Source: Bacillota bacterium (GTDB lineage Bacteria > Bacillota > Clostridia > Lachnospirales > Lachnospiraceae). From it: a stretch of DNA of 22,888 nucleotides. How positions within the stretch are numbered: position 1 is the stretch's first letter; each line of letters begins with the position of its first letter. Shown piece after piece: positions 22,328 through 22,888 of this stretch. The notes below the pieces were generated by a model. The model was not told the DNA's origin, made no database searches, and saw only the letters and a list, made by a program, of their open reading frames with translations. Position numbers and translations under genes: made by a program. The DNA lies in NCBI GenBank assembly GCA_023399455.1, contig JAEWPN010000010.1, forward strand, positions 1 to 22,888, in the 5' to 3' direction.

Positions 22328-22888
22328 ATGGTTGTAACAAAGATAGAAGAGTTGGATAAGAAAAGAGTTAAGGTATATATCGATGATGAATTCGCCTTTG
22401 TAGTATACAAAGGCGAATTGCGTCTATACGGTTTAAAGGAAAAGGAAGAAGTCGATGCGAAGGTATACAATGACCTGATGTCCGAGGTGCTTCCTAAACG
22501 GGCGAAGCTTCGCTGCATGAACCTTTTAAAATCTAAATCCTATACGGAAAGACAGCTTCGTGATAAATTAAAGCAGGGAGAGTATACACAGGAACTCATA
22601 GAAATAGCTTTGGAATATGTGAAATCCTATGGATATGTGGACGATAAGCGGTATTGTGATGACTTCATCGAATATAATATGGAGAATAAGAGCCTGAAAC
22701 GGATGGAACAGGATCTCCTAAAGAAGGGAATCAATAAAAATGTTATATCCGAGGCTATCGAAAGAATGAAGGAAGACGGAAATGGACCGGACGAATTTTC
22801 CATGGCGGCAGAGCTTATGCGAAAGAAAAAATATGACGCAAATACGGCAACTATCGAGGAAAAAAGACGGTTTGCGGCACTTTTATAC
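22328..22888 (+). CDS. recX: Regulatory protein RecX (partial, runs off window)
   Basis: The first 187 residues of RecX, which modulates RecA filaments, are visible; the gene continues past the window end. The frame is open from ATG 22328 and shows the family's three-helix repeats: RCMNLLKSKSYTERQLRDKL, then VKSYGYVDDKRYCDDFIEY, then KSLKRMEQDLLKKGI. The N-terminal strand region precedes these. The nearby ATG at 22320 is in another frame and stops after five codons. The ribosome binding site (GTTGAG) is poor, suggesting coupling to recA translation or low output. A perfect 14-bp hairpin lies at codons 21-31. Confidence 0.93.
   Translation, partial: MVVTKIEELDKKRVKVYIDDEFAFVVYKGELRLYGLKEKEEVDAKVYNDLMSEVLPKRAKLRCMNLLKSKSYTERQLRDKLKQGEYTQELIEIALEYVKSYGYVDDKRYCDDFIEYNMENKSLKRMEQDLLKKGINKNVISEAIERMKEDGNGPDEFSMAAELMRKKKYDANTATIEEKRRFAALLY
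22389..22419 (+). repeat. Perfect 14-bp inverted repeat inside recX
   Basis: AATTCGCCTTTGTA (22389-22402) and TACAAAGGCGAATT (22406-22419) are exact reverse complements with the three-base loop GTA. The hairpin lies about 60 bases after the recX start codon and 80 bases after the recA stop. It is not followed by a T tract, so it is not a standard terminator. Confidence 0.9.

Overview
The window looks like a chromosomal segment of a spore-forming, moderately AT-rich Clostridia bacterium, most like the Lachnospiraceae. This rests on AGGAG-type ribosome binding sites, CotF-type spore coat genes, a RemA/DUF370 gene, an RqcH (FbpA/NFACT) gene, Gram-positive LexA-type boxes at recA, and overlapping start/stop operons. 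I see no rRNA, tRNA, CRISPR array, phage gene or insertion sequence. Most genes are housekeeping, so the interest lies mainly in regulation.

Layout. (1) 17-1760: a stand-alone RibD C-terminal reductase followed by a protein with two Nudix domains. (2) 1790-4953: a thiamine salvage operon, thiD-thiM-thiE-HAD phosphatase, with translationally coupled junctions. It lies behind a TPP riboswitch followed by two successive hairpin/T-tract elements. (3) 4977-5225 (minus): a small Cys-rich TIGR04076-type protein. (4) 5477-9254: a glycine betaine/osmolyte module. It holds a GntR-type repressor with a C-terminal RCK_C (TrkA_C) domain (BusR architecture) and an OpuA-type ABC transporter (ATPase with paired CBS domains, permease, lipoprotein). 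This combination suggests cyclic-di-AMP control of both transcription and transport. (5) 9289-10649 (minus): a conserved protein of unknown function and a CPBP-family membrane protease. (6) 10757-11877: the manganese exporter mntP and two small CotF-like spore coat genes. (7) 11933-14332 (minus): rqcH and a GNAT acetyltransferase, probably one transcript. (8) 14512-20907: a growth and housekeeping cluster yicC-remA-gmk-rpoZ-rimO-pgsA-cinA plus a single-pass membrane protein with a DUF3298-like outer domain. (9) 20995-22888: a short ORF with a good ribosome binding site, then recA with two LexA-type boxes and the start of recX, which runs off the window.

How the genes work together. ThiD and ThiM phosphorylate salvaged HMP and thiazole, ThiE joins them to thiamine phosphate, and the operon is shut off by TPP. 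The OpuA system imports compatible solutes under control of the adjacent repressor. yicC, remA, gmk, rpoZ, rimO and pgsA serve RNA turnover, nucleotide supply, transcription, ribosome modification and phospholipid synthesis. recA/recX form the SOS-controlled recombination unit. The less expected items are a mappable riboswitch anti-terminator, a perfect 14-bp hairpin inside recX, tandem LexA-type boxes at recA, a Glu in place of the usual Asp at RqcH position 97, and a CotF-type coat protein apparently encoded as two separate small genes.
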